Of a stretch of 64,000 nucleotides of DNA, positions 45,378 through 57,700 are shown piece by piece. Position numbers and translations under genes: made by a program. The stretch comes from Dromaius novaehollandiae (taxonomy: Eukaryota; Chordata; Aves; Casuariiformes; Dromaiidae), in NCBI RefSeq assembly GCF_036370855.1, contig NC_088101.1, positions 6,579,501 through 6,643,500 on the forward strand, written 5' to 3'. The stretch's first letter is position 1; each line of letters begins with the position of its first letter. Under the pieces are notes generated by a model that ran no database searches, was not told the DNA's origin, and saw nothing but the letters and a program-made list of their open reading frames with translations.

Positions 45378-48300
45378 CAGTCTGTGTCCCTGCAGGGGTT
45401 CCCCCGTGTTATCCTCATCAAGGCGATAAGAAGATGGGAGAGTCCCCGGCACCGCTGAGCGTCGGTCCATGGCGAGGAACCCAGGGAGGGGGAACTAAGA
45501 AGTTTTTATGCAACAGGCGCATGCGCAATAAGCAGAATTACGTTATGCTCATGAAACGGTCATGTGACATTATAGCCACTAAAACATGCCAAGCTAGGGG
45601 TTGTAACAGATAAGATGTGCAGGACAGTTTATACTGTTTCTCTTTCCTCCTGGGACAGTCTGGCTAGTTCCCATCGCCTAGCTCCTCAACGCTCTTCCGC
45701 ATTACTCCATACACCGGTGTTTGCGTGCGTGGAGTTGTAGGGGAAGTTTTCCTGGGGTAGAACCGGCTGGTGAGGTGAGGCGGGGAGCTGGCTTACATGG
45801 AAGGGGCGGTTTGAAAGATGATGCTTCTTGGCTGACAGACCTTCCAGTAAGGAAGGCCAAGTCCAGCCGAGCAATCTCCAGGCAGCTCTGCTCTTTGGGC
45901 TCTGCCATAAAACCCTGGTCTAGTCTGCTGGAACAGCTTCTGATAACGCACGTAAGGATGAATTTCTGCACTGACAGACTCCTCAGGAAACTTCACAAGA
46001 CAAACATGGGGCTTCTGTAACAAAAGAAAAAAAACTTTCTAATTCTGTGCTGCAGTTACACGTGTTAGCGATCACAAAAACAAGACAGCCCTCAGAGAGG
46101 GACAGACAGATAGGACCTGCTGTCTGAACATGACTTCCACCTGCTGTACTTAAATGAGACTCTCAGTTTAACGCGTGCATCAAGCATGCAATGCGATTAG
46201 CTTCCTGTAGACTCCTTTCTCAAGGAGTTGGGCTTGTAGCAGAGGGAGGATGCCAGCAAAAGAGGAGGACCCAAACCTGCGGAAGCAAGGATGCCTGTTG
46301 TGCCAGAAGCAGCCTCTTGCTCAGCTCCAGAGGCTCTCGCTCACCACTTGAAACGTGGCCGCGGGACCTTGTTCGACAGCGGTGGGAGGCTGATGCTGGA
46401 TGACTCCTTGGTCTGTGAGTGATGAACAGCAGTGCACGATTGCAAACCTCTGCTCACGACTAAGCTCCCTCATTGCCCACAACTGTTGGAGCCAGGCAGT
46501 GCAGATGATGCTGAATTCTCCATGTGCATCTCTACCACGCTCCTCTACGTCATGCTTTGCCACTTCCCTAGCTATGTCCCTGGGAGCCAAACCCCTCCCT
46601 CAGGAGCAGGGCAGCTCAGGCAGAGCAGCTTCGTGCCACTCGCTGCATTTGCACCAAGGAAATGATGCTGCAGCCTTGGGTCAGGCTCGGTGCTGTTGCT
46701 CGGGGCTCAGTGCAGGAGCTCGACCTGCTGGTTCCCAGGCTGGGCCATTTCCCTGGTTTTGCTGCTCCCCTCCCTGCCTTGGGAGAGACTTTGTGCGGGG
46801 CCAGTCTGGGCATTAGTGCTGGTGTCTGAGCAGGGCAAAACGCTGCAGGGGAAGAAATCCCCTCTGCAAGGGAGGACGAGGGCGCCTGTGTGGCGTCGTT
46901 CAGCCCTGCCGGGAGGAGACTTGGGATGCTTTCTGCAGCAGCTGAGCACTGCTCCCGCTGGACTCAGCCTCAGGGCCCCAGAAGAACGGCCTGCCTTGGC
47001 GATGGATGCGAAACCGGTCACAGCCCTGCGGAGGGCTGCGATGTCTCCCTGGCTCCCTGTCCCCCACTGCAGAGCCTTGCTTGCTCCCAGGGGGAAGAGG
47101 GAGCCAAAATCCTCTGCTGGCTCACAGGTCTCTGGGCACCGGCAGCTGCACCCTCTGCCTGGGGCTGCTGCACTGCAGTGGGGAGTTGGGGGACCTTCCT
47201 GCCCCATGGGAAGGGACTCAGCACAGAGCCTGCTGAGAGCCGCTCTCCAGGCAGGCAGCTCCCAAAGTGTTTCAGTGGGGGACATGGTCACGGCTCAACA
47301 GGGGCTGCGTGCTAGTGATTAAACCGAGGTGCCGGCCCTTTTCTCCCCTTGCGCTGCACCGCAGCCAGGAGAGAGGGGAGCCGCTGCTCTGCTGAAGGAG
47401 GCCCTGAAAGAGCCCAGGTCTGCCCTGTCTGCTGTCACGCAGCCGGGGTGCTGCAGCTCCCCGAGCTCTGAGCGCAGCAGTGTCCCGGGCTCCCGCACGT
47501 GTCTGGCGGCTGGACCGTGCTGGTCTGCGCCATCTCCCTGGTGTGGAAGGGTGGCTCTGTGTCAGCCAGGGAGAGCAGCTGGGACTTGCTGCCCCCGCAC
47601 GCAGTTTTGGGGCTTCAGTATCCCACCTCACTAGTGAATAAGTAAATAAAAAAGGAAGAACAATGTGTGGTTGCTTAATATCCCAGGCGAGTTTGCTTGC
47701 TTTGCTGTCTGAAGAAGAGGGCAAACCATACACTTTGGCAGCTGCACACCTGGTGCTCAGTAACTTGGGTTGTGCCCTATTAAGGCTGCCCCCAGAGATG
47801 GTCGGGACGTTCGTCCTGCCTCAACTTCTGTGCCCAGGGTGCCAGGGCTGGCAGACGGGCCAGGAGACCTGCAGGAGAAAAATGCCTTTCTGCTGCTGGG
47901 GGAGACAGAAACAGATGATACGCCTTTCTGCTTTGGGGCTGCAAGACTTGTCTTGTGCAACATGAATTATCACATCTGCCCACGTCACAGACTGTAAAGG
48001 GACCATTCATATCAAGTGTGCCCAAGGCATCCTTTCTCCTTTTTCCACCGACTCACTGGGAACTGGCTGCGACAGGTATCTGGCTGCTGTATCTAGTATA
48101 TAGCAGGCAGTTCCTGGTGGAGAGCTGATGGGATTATTCAGCTGACATCTTCAGCGGGGCGGGGGAGTGGGGTGCGTTTCCCTGCGTTCCAGGCAGGCTG
48201 CTCTCATCACTGAGCCTTTGGGGCCGTTGGCTCTGACAGGCAGGGAAGAGCCGAAGGCTGAGTGCTGCCAGCCCTGAGTGTGTTGGTGTCTGACAATAAT

Positions 48301-49599
48301 CAGGGCGTAGGGGAGAATTACATGGGAGTTAGGCACATCTGTGTTGCCCCCAGGCAGTGGGGGACAGAACTGCATTTGCCGTGTTGCCGAAGCCCTAAGT
48401 GTGGAGAGCCCGAGACCCCTGAAATGTGGCGCCCGCAGGATAAGTGTGGGAGCCACTCGCTTCACGTTGGTTATGGTGATTTCAGAGCTGGGACTTGCTG
48501 CAGAGCTTGCGGTGCTCCTTCACTGCCCTCTGTCAGGGTTTGGTTTTAGTGATGCCCATTTCTGCTGAGTGTGGAAGGGTTGTTATGGCTTATGCTGATT
48601 AAAACCCCCAGTGCTCTTTCCTTTCAGACAAATGCACAGCATTTCTTGTGATTTGCTTGTTCCTGGTGCATCCTTTCATGTATTTAATAATGTTAAATGT
48701 AGTACAGATTAAAGCCTGGCAGTAGGCTTCCTGTTGGGCCCGCTGATGCTCTGTGAGTCAAAGGAGCAGGGCTGCAGCTCGCTGCACTTTTCCAGGTGCT
48801 TTAACAAAATGGTGCTGGGGAGTGACATTTGTGCTGTAGCCTTGGCACCGGTGATGCATGAATCCAACTGTGTGTGCGCGTGTGTTGTGATGGGCTTTGC
48901 TTAATTCACTTTGCATTTCACCCCCCGTGAGGGCTTTCTGGTTTGATCTGAGCTGCCCGCTCCTGGTGCTGTCCGGCTGCTACCTGGAGCCTTTTCTGAT
49001 CCTCGTAGGTTGAACCTGGGGTTACTGTTACACAGGCAGCGATCTGCTTCCATTCAATACAACGTGCAATTCCACACGTGCTTACTGATCAAAAGACACT
49101 GGATGCATGCTTATGCAGTTTTCATTTAGCTTTAGTTTCTCACAAAACACTCTGTATATGCAGGCTGATTTGAAGCATGACTTCTGAGCGCTCTTGCCTG
49201 TGTGCCTAATGCTGCAGGTAATTAAGAGCAGTCCTACTAACTTGTTATGTTGTCAGCAATCGCATGCCAGACGGTTTTCCCTTCCCACCACAGCAACAGT
49301 TGGAGTTTCTGTGGGGTGGAGTTGGCAGCACTTTCCTCCTCTCCTGGTTGCAAGACTGTCGGACACAGGGTGTGCAGGCAAGGACAGGAGGCTGTGCCAA
49401 GGGATGGGAAGATCCTTTGGGAGCCGTTCTCAGTGGTCCCAGGGGCTGCTCCTATCCTTCCCTGCCATCACCCCATGGTTCTCCTTGCTTCCTCTTTCAT
49501 CAGCTTTGCAGCAGAGCCTCTGCAGGGTGACCTGAAGCCCTGGGAGGGTTTTTGAAGGGCCACTTGGGTTTAAACCGCTCTGCCTCCTGTTCATTTGCA

Positions 49600-51010
49600 G
49601 CCGTGGATTAAGTGGGGCAGCAGTGCTTCCTGAAGGCTCTGTGGTCTCCACCTCCTCAGAGGTGGTCAGAAATCAGCAGTGACCAACTGCAGCCTGCACG
49701 GATCAATCTGTTCTGCTCCATGCAGCGCCGGAGAGACACAGTGTGTCGCCTCGGGGCAGCCGGTGCAGGAGCGGTCCCTGATCCCCCGCAGAGCCGGCAC
49801 CTGGGTTTTTACCCACAGCTTAGGAAAGTGATGTGCTGCGACAGGAGTGCTGCTGCTTCTCTTGCGCTCGTGAGCTGTACGTCGCCACCTTTGCTGTGAA
49901 CGAGAAGCTGTCAGTGCGGTCTGAGCTGCCGCTTGCATCCCTGTCACGGTGGTCGGGAGGATGGAGGGGGCAGAGAGCTGCCCAGCTCTTGTCTTGGGGT
50001 TCGGAAATGTTGAGATGGGGCCGTGATTTCTGTTTTACAGAGGCAGTGTTGCCCTCACCGCCCAGCATCTCTCTAGGGTCCCTGGATGGACGGTCACCTC
50101 TGGAGGGATGTGTTACAGATAACTGCGTGGGAAGCCCTGGCTACGGTAAGGCTGAGTACAGGTGTGCGGAGCAGTACTGACCCGAAGGGACCTGAAGGTC
50201 AGCTCATCCGCTCCAGGTTTGGGATCGTCGGTGTTTGGGGCTCAGTGGCCTTAGTGGAAACTGTTGATCGCTGCCTGCTGTTGTGTGATTCCACGCTGCG
50301 TATTTACCTCGGGGAGTTCAGTAGCCACGTGAGGTGTGCGCCAAGCCGAACTCTGCTGGGAGCCAGGGAGATGCTCCGTCCCTCCTCTCGTTGTGTGCGG
50401 GGTAACTTTTTCATTTCTTTGGCTGGCTGATGTTTTGTGTGATTGTGTTTTCATTGCAGCAGTCGCGTCAGGATATACAAACTTTTCAACCTGGGGAGAT
50501 TTCCCAAAGAGGATTATTGCAGCCTTTGGGATTCAGGCTGCCTCTTCACGTGCCCTTTGTGCCCCATCTTTGTGTGCTCAAGGGAGGTCTTTTACTCTAG
50601 AATTTAGGAGTGAAGGCTTGTGGCTGACAGTATTTGCTGTCTTTGCAAGTAGCATTGCAATTGCAGAAAGGTCCCTTTTCTCCTCCCTGAGAGCTTTTGA
50701 AGAGCAAGGAGCCAGCATTGCTCTTCCTCACTTGTTCCCAAAGCTCCAGGCTGAGGGGTGCGGCTTCGTTGCTCCTGGGTACGTTAGCCTTTGCTGGCCG
50801 TTCAAATCCTTGTTCTGGGGCTGCCAGTGCACTCTGGGTGCTTTCTGAAAAACGCAAGCTGCAGTTGGCTGTGTGTTGGCTGCGTCTGGCAGCCTTAACA
50901 GGCATCTTGGCTCCCGGTCCTTATTACTGGACCTTGATGGAGCCCCGGCTTGCAGAGGGATTTACCTCCTCCAGCAGCAGCAGCAGCAGCGAGCACCAAG
51001 GCACTGGTGA
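49600..51010 (+). repeat. Old inverted duplicate, right copy (partner 24850-26300)
   Basis: This plus-strand counterpart of the block inside the G3BP2 fragment's intron aligns in segments along its whole length. Its GC content is higher than that of the left copy. A short CAG run lies at about 50970-50990. Confidence 0.65.
50041..50848 (+). other. Two exon-like segments, phase-compatible, product unrecognised
   Basis: Segment 50041-50145 (105 bp) has a strong TGTTTTACAG acceptor and a GTAAGG donor. Its one open frame (ending in GSPGY plus one base) joins in phase to a segment starting at 50460 behind TTTTCATTGCAG. That second segment stays open to a stop at 50846-50848 and would encode about 129 residues, including GYTNFSTWGDFPKRIIAAFG. 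I recognise no family. The left-hand homologue near 25.0-25.9 kb is broken by shifts and stops, so coding is unproven. Confidence 0.25.
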
Positions 51011-51723
51011 AAAGGGAGGTGCTGATCATGCTCCAGCTCGCGAGGATCACTGCCGTTGCCTGGGTAGGGCAAAACTGCCTGTGGGGTAGCTCAGCAGTTC
51101 AGTTGATCACCAGGCAAATGAGCCCAAGTTTGCCGTTTTTCTAGATTTGGAAGAATGCCCTAAGTGGCTTCACAAATCCGTGCTACAGCAGGGGAGCTCC
51201 CAGTGTATTTGGGATGGGGAGGAAATCAAAGCCTGTTAGCAGTAAGTGTAGAGGAAGTGGGGCTCTGAATGTGCCCTGGCCTTTCTCTTTTGGATGTTAA
51301 CTCCAACTATTGGAGCTGAGACACTGACCTAGAAGCATTTGAAAGACATGGCAGTGCCTGGCTGGGTTGAGCCGGAGTGACAGGAGAGCGGCAAAGCCTA
51401 GCAGGGCATTGCACCTAACCTGGGCTCCTTTTCCCTGCTGCAGAGGTCCCCGAGCAGAGGTGCCGCTCATCTGGAGTCCCCCCAGGAAAATGCGGGCGAT
51501 GCTCCCCAGGAGCTGGGTGGCCGCTGCAGCCTGCCAGACAGTGCTGTGGCCACGGCCTCATCTGCTGCCCCTTCCTGGGAAGCTGCCGCTCACCTGTGAG
51601 CTCCTGCAGCTGCTCTTGTGTCTCCAAGGTCAGACTCGGGGAGCTGCTTTGCACCGCAGGAATTGCTCAAGGTTGGCAATGGCTGCAGTAAGCAACAGGC
51701 TGCTGCAAAATCCTCTCCGTGGT
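51011..51723. other. Unique flank of the polypyrimidine tract
   Basis: No recognised gene is present. A segment at about 51443-51629 has an AG before it and GTCAGA after it and is open in more than one frame, which points to composition and not coding. Confidence 0.45.
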
Positions 51724-54700
51724 TCCTCTCCGTCCCTTGTTCTCTTCTTGCTCTCTCTCTCTCTCTCCTCTGCCTTCCTCTCCTCTCTCTCTTGCCTTCT
51801 TTCCCCTCTCTTTCCCTCTCTTTGCCTCTTTCCCTCTTTTTCCTTCTTTCTCTTTCACTTTCTCTCCCTCACTCACTTTCTCCCTTCTCTCTTCTCTCTC
51901 TCTGTTCTCTCCCTCTCTCTTTTTGTCTCCTTCTGTCTTCTGTTTCTCTTACTTTCTCTACCTGTCTCCTTCTGCATTTCTCTTCTTGTCTCACTTTCTC
52001 TCTTCTCATTGTCTTTCTTTCTTACTTTTTCTTTCTCTCTCCCTCTCTTTCTCTACCTCACTTTCTCTTTTTTGCTTTTCTCTCATATTTGCCCATCCTT
52101 CTCTCTTTCTGTCTCTCCGTTTGCCTCTCTTGTTTCCTTTCTCTCTTCTTCCCCCTTTGTCTCTCTTGTTCTTTTTTCTCTCCTTCCCCTCCTCTCTCCT
52201 TCCTTCTTTCTTTCTTCACCCTTTCTCTCTTTTCTTCTCTCCCTTTCTCCCTCCCTCTCTTTCCTTCTCCCTTTCTCCCTCTTCTCTCACCCCCCTCTAG
52301 TCTCTTCTTTCTCTCTCTTTTGCTCTTTCTCCCCTTCTTTTTCCCTTTTCCCTTTTTCTCTCTTCGTTTCTCTTTCCATCTTTCTCTCTCCATCTTTCTC
52401 TCTTGTTCTCTCTTCTCTCCTCTCCCTCTCCCTCTCTTTCCCTCTTTCTTTCTCTCTTCCTTTCTCTTCCTCTTTCTCTCTCCCTCCCTCTCTTGCTTTC
52501 ATTTATCTCATTCTGTTCTCTCCGTCTACTTGTCTCCTCTCTCCCACTTTCTCTCCCTTTCCTTCTGTCATCTTGTCTCTCTCTTCCTCTGTCCTTCTGT
52601 ATTTCTCTTCCTCTCTCACTCTTTCACTCTTCTCACTCTTGTTCTCACTCTCACTCCTTCCCTCCTCCTTTCTCTTTTGCTTTACCTCACTTTCTCTCTT
52701 CCTTTCTTCTTTCTCTTTCTCCCTCCCTTTCTCTTTCCCTCTCTCTCTCCTTCTCTTCCAGTCTCCTTTCTTTTCTTCTCTCCCCCCTCTTTCTTCCTCT
52801 TTCTTCCTCTTCCTGTCTCTTTTTCATTCTCCCTCTCCCTCCCTTTTTTCTTTTTCTTTCCCACTTTTTTCTCTCCCTATCACACTTCCCCTCCCTCTTT
52901 CTCTCCCTCTCTCCCTCTTTCTCTTTTGCTTTCCTCTCTTCTCTCCTACCACTCTCTTCTTTCCCCATCACCTTCTCTCCCTCTTTGCCTTTCTCTCACT
53001 CACTCCCTTTTTCCCTTTCTCCTTCTCATATTCTCTTCCTCTTTGTCTGTTTCTCTGTCCCTCTCTTTCTCCCTCTCTCTTTCTCTCCCTCCTTCCCTCC
53101 CTTTTTTCTGTCTCCTTCTGTCGCTCTCTCTTAGCTCCTTTTCTTTCTCTTACTTTGTCCTGTATTTCTCATCTCACTCACTCGCTTTCTCCCTCTCTTC
53201 ATTACTTTTTTGTCTCCTTCTCTTTTCCTCTCTCTCCTTCCCCTTCTCCCCTCTCCTTCTCCTGCTCTTCTCCCCCCACTCTTTCCCCCTCTTCCCCGCT
53301 CTTTCCCCCTTCCTCCCTCTCTTCCCCTCCTCTTCCCCCCTTCCCCCCCTTCCCCCTCTCTCTTCCCCCCTCTTCCCCCTCTTCCCCCTCCTTTCCCCCC
53401 TTCCCCCCTTCCTCCCTCTCTTTCCCCCCTTACCCCCTTCCCCTCTCTCTTCCTCCCCTTTCCCCCTCTTCCCCCCTCTTCCCCCTCTTCCCCCTCTTCC
53501 CCCTCCTTCCCCCCTCTCTTCCCCCTCCTTTCCCCCTCCTTTCCCCTCTCTTCCCCCTCCTTTCCCCCTCTTCCCCCCTCTCTCTTCCCCCTCTCTTCCC
53601 CCTCTCTCTTCCCCTCTTTCCCCCCTCTCTCTTCCCCCCTCCTTCCCCCCCTCTCTTCCCCCCCCTTTGCCCTCTCTTCCCCCTCCTTTCCCCCTCTCTT
53701 CCCCCTCCTTTCCCTCTCTCTTCCCCCTCCTTTCCCCCTCTTCCCCCTCTCTCTTCCCTTCTTTTTTCCCCCTCTCTCTTCCCCTCTTTCCCCTATCTCT
53801 CTTCCCCCTCTCTCTTCCCCCCTTCCCCCTTTCTTTTCCCCTCTTTCCCCCTCTCTCTTCCCCCCTCTCTTCCCCCCTCTCTTCCCCCCCTCTCTTCCCC
53901 CTCTCTTCCCCCTCTCTTCCCCTCTTTCCCCTCTCTCTCTTCCCCCCTCTCTCTTCCCCCCTCTCTCTTCCCCCCTCTCTTCCCCCTCTTCCCCCCCTTC
54001 CCCGCTCTTCCCCCCTTTCCCCCCTCTCTTTCCCCCCCTTATCCCCTTCCCCCCTCTCTTCCTCCCCTTTCCCCCTCTTCCCCCCTTTTCCCCCTCTTCC
54101 CCCTCCTTTCCCCCCTCTCTTCCCCCCTTTCCCCTCTCTTCCCCCTCCTTTCCCCCTCCTTTCCCCCTCTCTTCCCCCTCCTTTCCCCCTCTCTTCCCCC
54201 TGCTTTCCCCCCTCTTCCCCCCTTCCCCCTCTCTCTTCCCCTCTCTCTTCCCCTCTCTCTTCCCCCTCTCTCTTCCCCTCTTCCCGTCTCTCTTCCCCCT
54301 CTCTCTTCCCCCTTTCTCTTCCCCCCTCTTTCCCCCCTCTCTCTTCCCCCCTCTCTTCCCCCCCTCTTTCCCCCCTCTCTCTTCCCCCCCCTCTTCCCCC
54401 ACCTGCTTCCCCCCTCCTCCCTCATGCTATTTCTGGTTTTCTCTTTATCTCTCTGTCTCTCTAGCTCACTTCCTCTCTTTTGCTTGTCTCTCCTTTCTCT
54501 CCTATCTACCACTCCTTCTTTCTCATTCTTTCCCTCTCATTGCCTCTCTCTCTTTCCTTTCTCTCTCTTTTGTTCTACTCCTTCCCTCTCCCTCTTCCCC
54601 CTCTTTTTCTCTTGTTTTCTTTCCCTCCCTTTCCCTCATTCTTTCTCTCTCTCCCTTCCTCCTCCTCTGTTCTTTCTCTTTCCCTCTCTCCATCTCTCCT

Positions 54701-56905
54701 TTTCTCATCCTTTCCCTCTCTCTGTTCCCCCTCTCTTGTTTTCTTTCTCCCTTTTTCTCTCCCTTTCTCTCTTCTGTCTTCTCTCCCTTTCTCTCTTCTT
54801 TCCCTCTTTCTTTCCTGTCTTCCTCTTTTTTCTTTCTCTTTTCTTTTTCTCCCTTTCCCTCTCACTCTTTATCTCCTCTCTTCTTTCCCTTTCTCTCTCA
54901 TTTTTTCTCTTTTTCTCCCTCCCTCCCTCTCTATTCCTTCTCTTTCCCTGTTTCCCTGTCGTTCTCACTCTCTCCCTTTCTCTCTCCATTTCTCCCCTCT
55001 CTCTTCCCCCTTTCTCCTCTCCTTCTTTCTCATTCTTTTTTCACTCCTTCTCTCTCCTCTTTCTCTTTCTCCCTCCTTCTGTCTCCCTCTTTCTTCTTCC
55101 CCTTTTTCCATATTTACCTCCCTCTTACTCCCTTTCTCTTCTTTTTCCATTTTTCTCTCTTGCTTTTTGTCTCTTTTCTTTTTCTCTCTCCCTCCCACTC
55201 CCCCCTTTTCTCTTTCACTCTCACACTTTTCTCTTTTTACCTCTCTTTTCCCTTTCTCTTTCTTGCTGTCTTATTTTCCTTCTTTCTTTCTTGCTCTCTC
55301 CTTTTTGTTCTTTCTCCGTTATGCTTTTTCTTTCTCACTCCTCCTCCCTCTTTTTCTCTCTCCCTCTATCCTTCTTTCTTCCTCCCTCTTTCTCAATTTC
55401 TCTCCCTTTCTTCCCTTTTCTTTCTTTTCTCTATCCCTCACCCTCTTCTCTCTTTCCCTCTCTCCTCTCTTCAACTCCCTCTTTCTCTCGTCTTTCTCTC
55501 CATCTTCCTCTCTCTCCTCTCTACTATTCCTTTTCTGTTCCTCTCTTCCTCTCCCCCTTCCTCTCTCCTCCCCTCTCTCCTCCTCTCTTCCTCGCTCTCT
55601 TCCTCTCCCTCTCTCCCTCCTTCCCTCCCCCTCTCCCTTCCCTCTTCCCCCTCCCATTTCTTCCCTTCTCTCTCCCTTTTTCTCTCAACCTCTCCTTCCT
55701 CCCTCTTTCTCTCCTCTCTCTTCTCTTCCTCTCTTTTGTCTCTGCTGTGTCACTCTCTACCTTTCCCTCTCTCTCTCTCTGCCTTGTCTCTTTCTTGCTC
55801 TCTTCCTCTGTCCTTCTGTATTCTCTTCCTCTCTCACTTTATCTTTCTCTTTTCTCACTCTTGTTCTCACTCTTGTTCTCACTCCTCCCCTGCTTCTCTT
55901 TACCTCACTTTCTCTTCCCTCTCTTTTGCTTTTCATCCCTCTCCTTTCTTTTTCCCTCTCTGCCTCCCTTTTTTTCTTACATCTCCCCCTTTTTTCTCAT
56001 TTTCTCCCTTTCTTTCCCACTTTCCCTTTTTTCTTCCTTTCCTTCTTTAACTCTTATTCTTTTTCTCTTCCTTTCTCTCTCCCTTTCTTTCCCTCTTTCC
56101 CTCCCTCCCTCTCCCTTTTTGTTTCTTCTTGTTTCTCTCTTTCACTTTCTCTTTTCCCCTCCCTTTCTTCCTCATCTGCTTTTCTTTGTCTCTCTGTCCC
56201 TTTCTCTCTCCCCTTCTCCCTCCTCTTTCTTTCCCTTCCTTCCTTCCTCTTCCTGTCTTTCTCTCTTGTTCTCTCTTTATTTCTCCCCTTCTCTTTCTCT
56301 CCATTTTCCCTTTTTCTTTCTCCCTCCTTTCTTACTTCTCTCTCTCCCCTCTTTCTCCCTCCTTTCTTTCCTTCCTTTCTCTTTCTCTGTCTTTGGTCTC
56401 TATCTCTGCCCTTCTCTCTCTCTCTCCATTTTCCCCTTTTCTGTCTTTCTCTCTCCTTCTTTCTCACTTTCTCTCCTTTTCTTTCTTCTCTTTCTCCCCC
56501 GATCTGTTTCTCCTTTTCCTGCTTTTTCTCTTTTGCTTTCTCACTCTCTGACACCACTTTCTCTGCCTTTCTCCCTCTTCCTTCCTTTCTTTTTCTCTCT
56601 CTACCTTCTTCTCACAGTCTTCTCTCCTCCCTCCTCTCTTCTCTTTCTTTCCCTCTCTGTGCTGCTCTCTTATTCTCTCGTTCTATTTCTCTTTTGTCTC
56701 AGTCTCTCCTCTCTCTGTACTTGTTGCTCTCCTTCTCTCTGTTCTCTCCTCTTTTTCTCCCTTTCGCTCTTTCTCAGTCTCTTTTTTTCCCTTTCTCTCT
56801 CTTTCTTCCTTATGTTTCTTCTTTTCTCTCTTCCCTCCCTTTCCTCCCTCTTCCCCCCATCTTCACCCCTGTTTTCCCCCTTCTCTTTCCCCTGTCTTCC
56901 CCCTG
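51724..56905 (+). repeat. 5.2 kb polypyrimidine tract (C/T on plus, G/A on minus)
   Basis: Almost every base on the plus strand is C or T, with only scattered purines, mostly single A or G. The words are CTCTTT, TCTCTC, TTTCCC and similar, without a fixed unit. The tract keeps several frames open for hundreds of codons (one of 1849 codons), giving only S, L, F and P on one strand and only E, K, R and G on the other. Those frames are artefacts. The sequence can form triplex/H-DNA and is difficult to assemble. Confidence 0.95.
53231..54419 (+). repeat. C-rich core of the polypyrimidine tract: CTCTTCCCCC(T) array
   Basis: Inside the tract the composition changes sharply to short units of the type TTCCCCCTC/CTCTCTTCCCCC, 9-15 nt each, for about 1.2 kb, and then returns to T-rich text. 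This part arose by its own tandem expansion. The opposite strand is GGGGGAAGAG-rich. Confidence 0.9.
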
Positions 56906-57700
56906 GAATCTGGTGAAGGGAGAAGGTACACCTTGTGGTATTAATATACAGAATCAGTAATTAATAGATAATAAATGTTGCTCATATGTGGCAAACTGAA
57001 TTGTCAGTATTGCATAAAGATGGTTTTCTTCCTCCTCCGCATGAGTCTCACACAATAAACATGAACTCAGGGCCTGAAGTACTAGAGTCTTTGTGCGAAT
57101 ATGTCTGCGGCTACTTCCAGATGCACTTGTCTGAGTCGCCATACGAGCTGTAACACTGTGAGGTGCTGCCTTGTCCTCTGCTGGTCTCTAAAGGTAAGCA
57201 GTGACTGTACAAAAAACATTCTTGTGCTTGACCAGGCACTCTGTCAAGAGTGTTTCTTGATGATGTGAGCTGCGTCCAGGTTCCTCAGGCAACATCATTT
57301 GGACTGCAGATTTTGCCATTAGCAAAACGCGCACAACTGAGTGTGCACTGTTAGAGAGAGATCTCTGTCAGTTGAACTGGAGCACTCAAGCTTTTGAAGG
57401 GCATTGCGTTCATCATTGAATCCCGCCCGCATCGTGGGGTGCAGGTTATTTGTATTTCTAACCTCAGGACCAGGAGTGGAAAGGCGAGCAATTTTCCCCT
57501 GTGATGTATGGGAATGAAGCCTAACTGTGCAATTCTTAGCTGTGTTTTTTCCTGCACACAGGAAGTGTCACCAAAAACTAGAGCCAGTCTTTGCCCTTAG
57601 TGAAGACAGACGTTTTAATTGCTTCTGTAACAGACTAATTCAATAAGACGGCTCCATTTCTGGTAGGTTGTTAGGAATAGGCATTGCGTGTCCCAGGGAA
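56906..57700. other. Unique AT-richer sequence without a recognised gene
   Basis: It starts abruptly where the C/T tract ends. An AATAAA lies at about 57055. No conserved frame or repeat family is recognised. Confidence 0.45.

Larger units (their letters stand above)
38493..49600. other. Unique sequence without a recognised gene
   Basis: I looked for exons of known families and for TE hallmarks on both strands and found none that I can name. Notable small features are an A-rich run near 39010, a 58 bp duplication at 40149-40264, an inverted repeat at 44791/45340, and candidate poly(A) hexamers near 43174 and 44453. A hexamer also lies near 47645, and a GCGCATGCGCAATAAGCAG segment at 45510-45535 might belong to an old LTR. 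Open frames are short and overlapping. Confidence 0.5.

Noticed and set aside
45450..45720. Possible solo LTR (GCGCATGCGCAATAAGCAG region and a TATACTG box)
   Set aside because: I could not define TG...CA ends, a target-site duplication or a second copy in the window.
51367..56916. A 1849-codon plus-strand open frame and several others of 800-950 codons in the same interval, plus E/K/R/G-rich frames on the minus strand
   Set aside because: C/T-only text cannot contain stop codons on the plus strand (all stops need A or G) and rarely does on the minus strand. The translations are only S, L, F and P, or only E, K, R and G. No start context, domains or splice structure.
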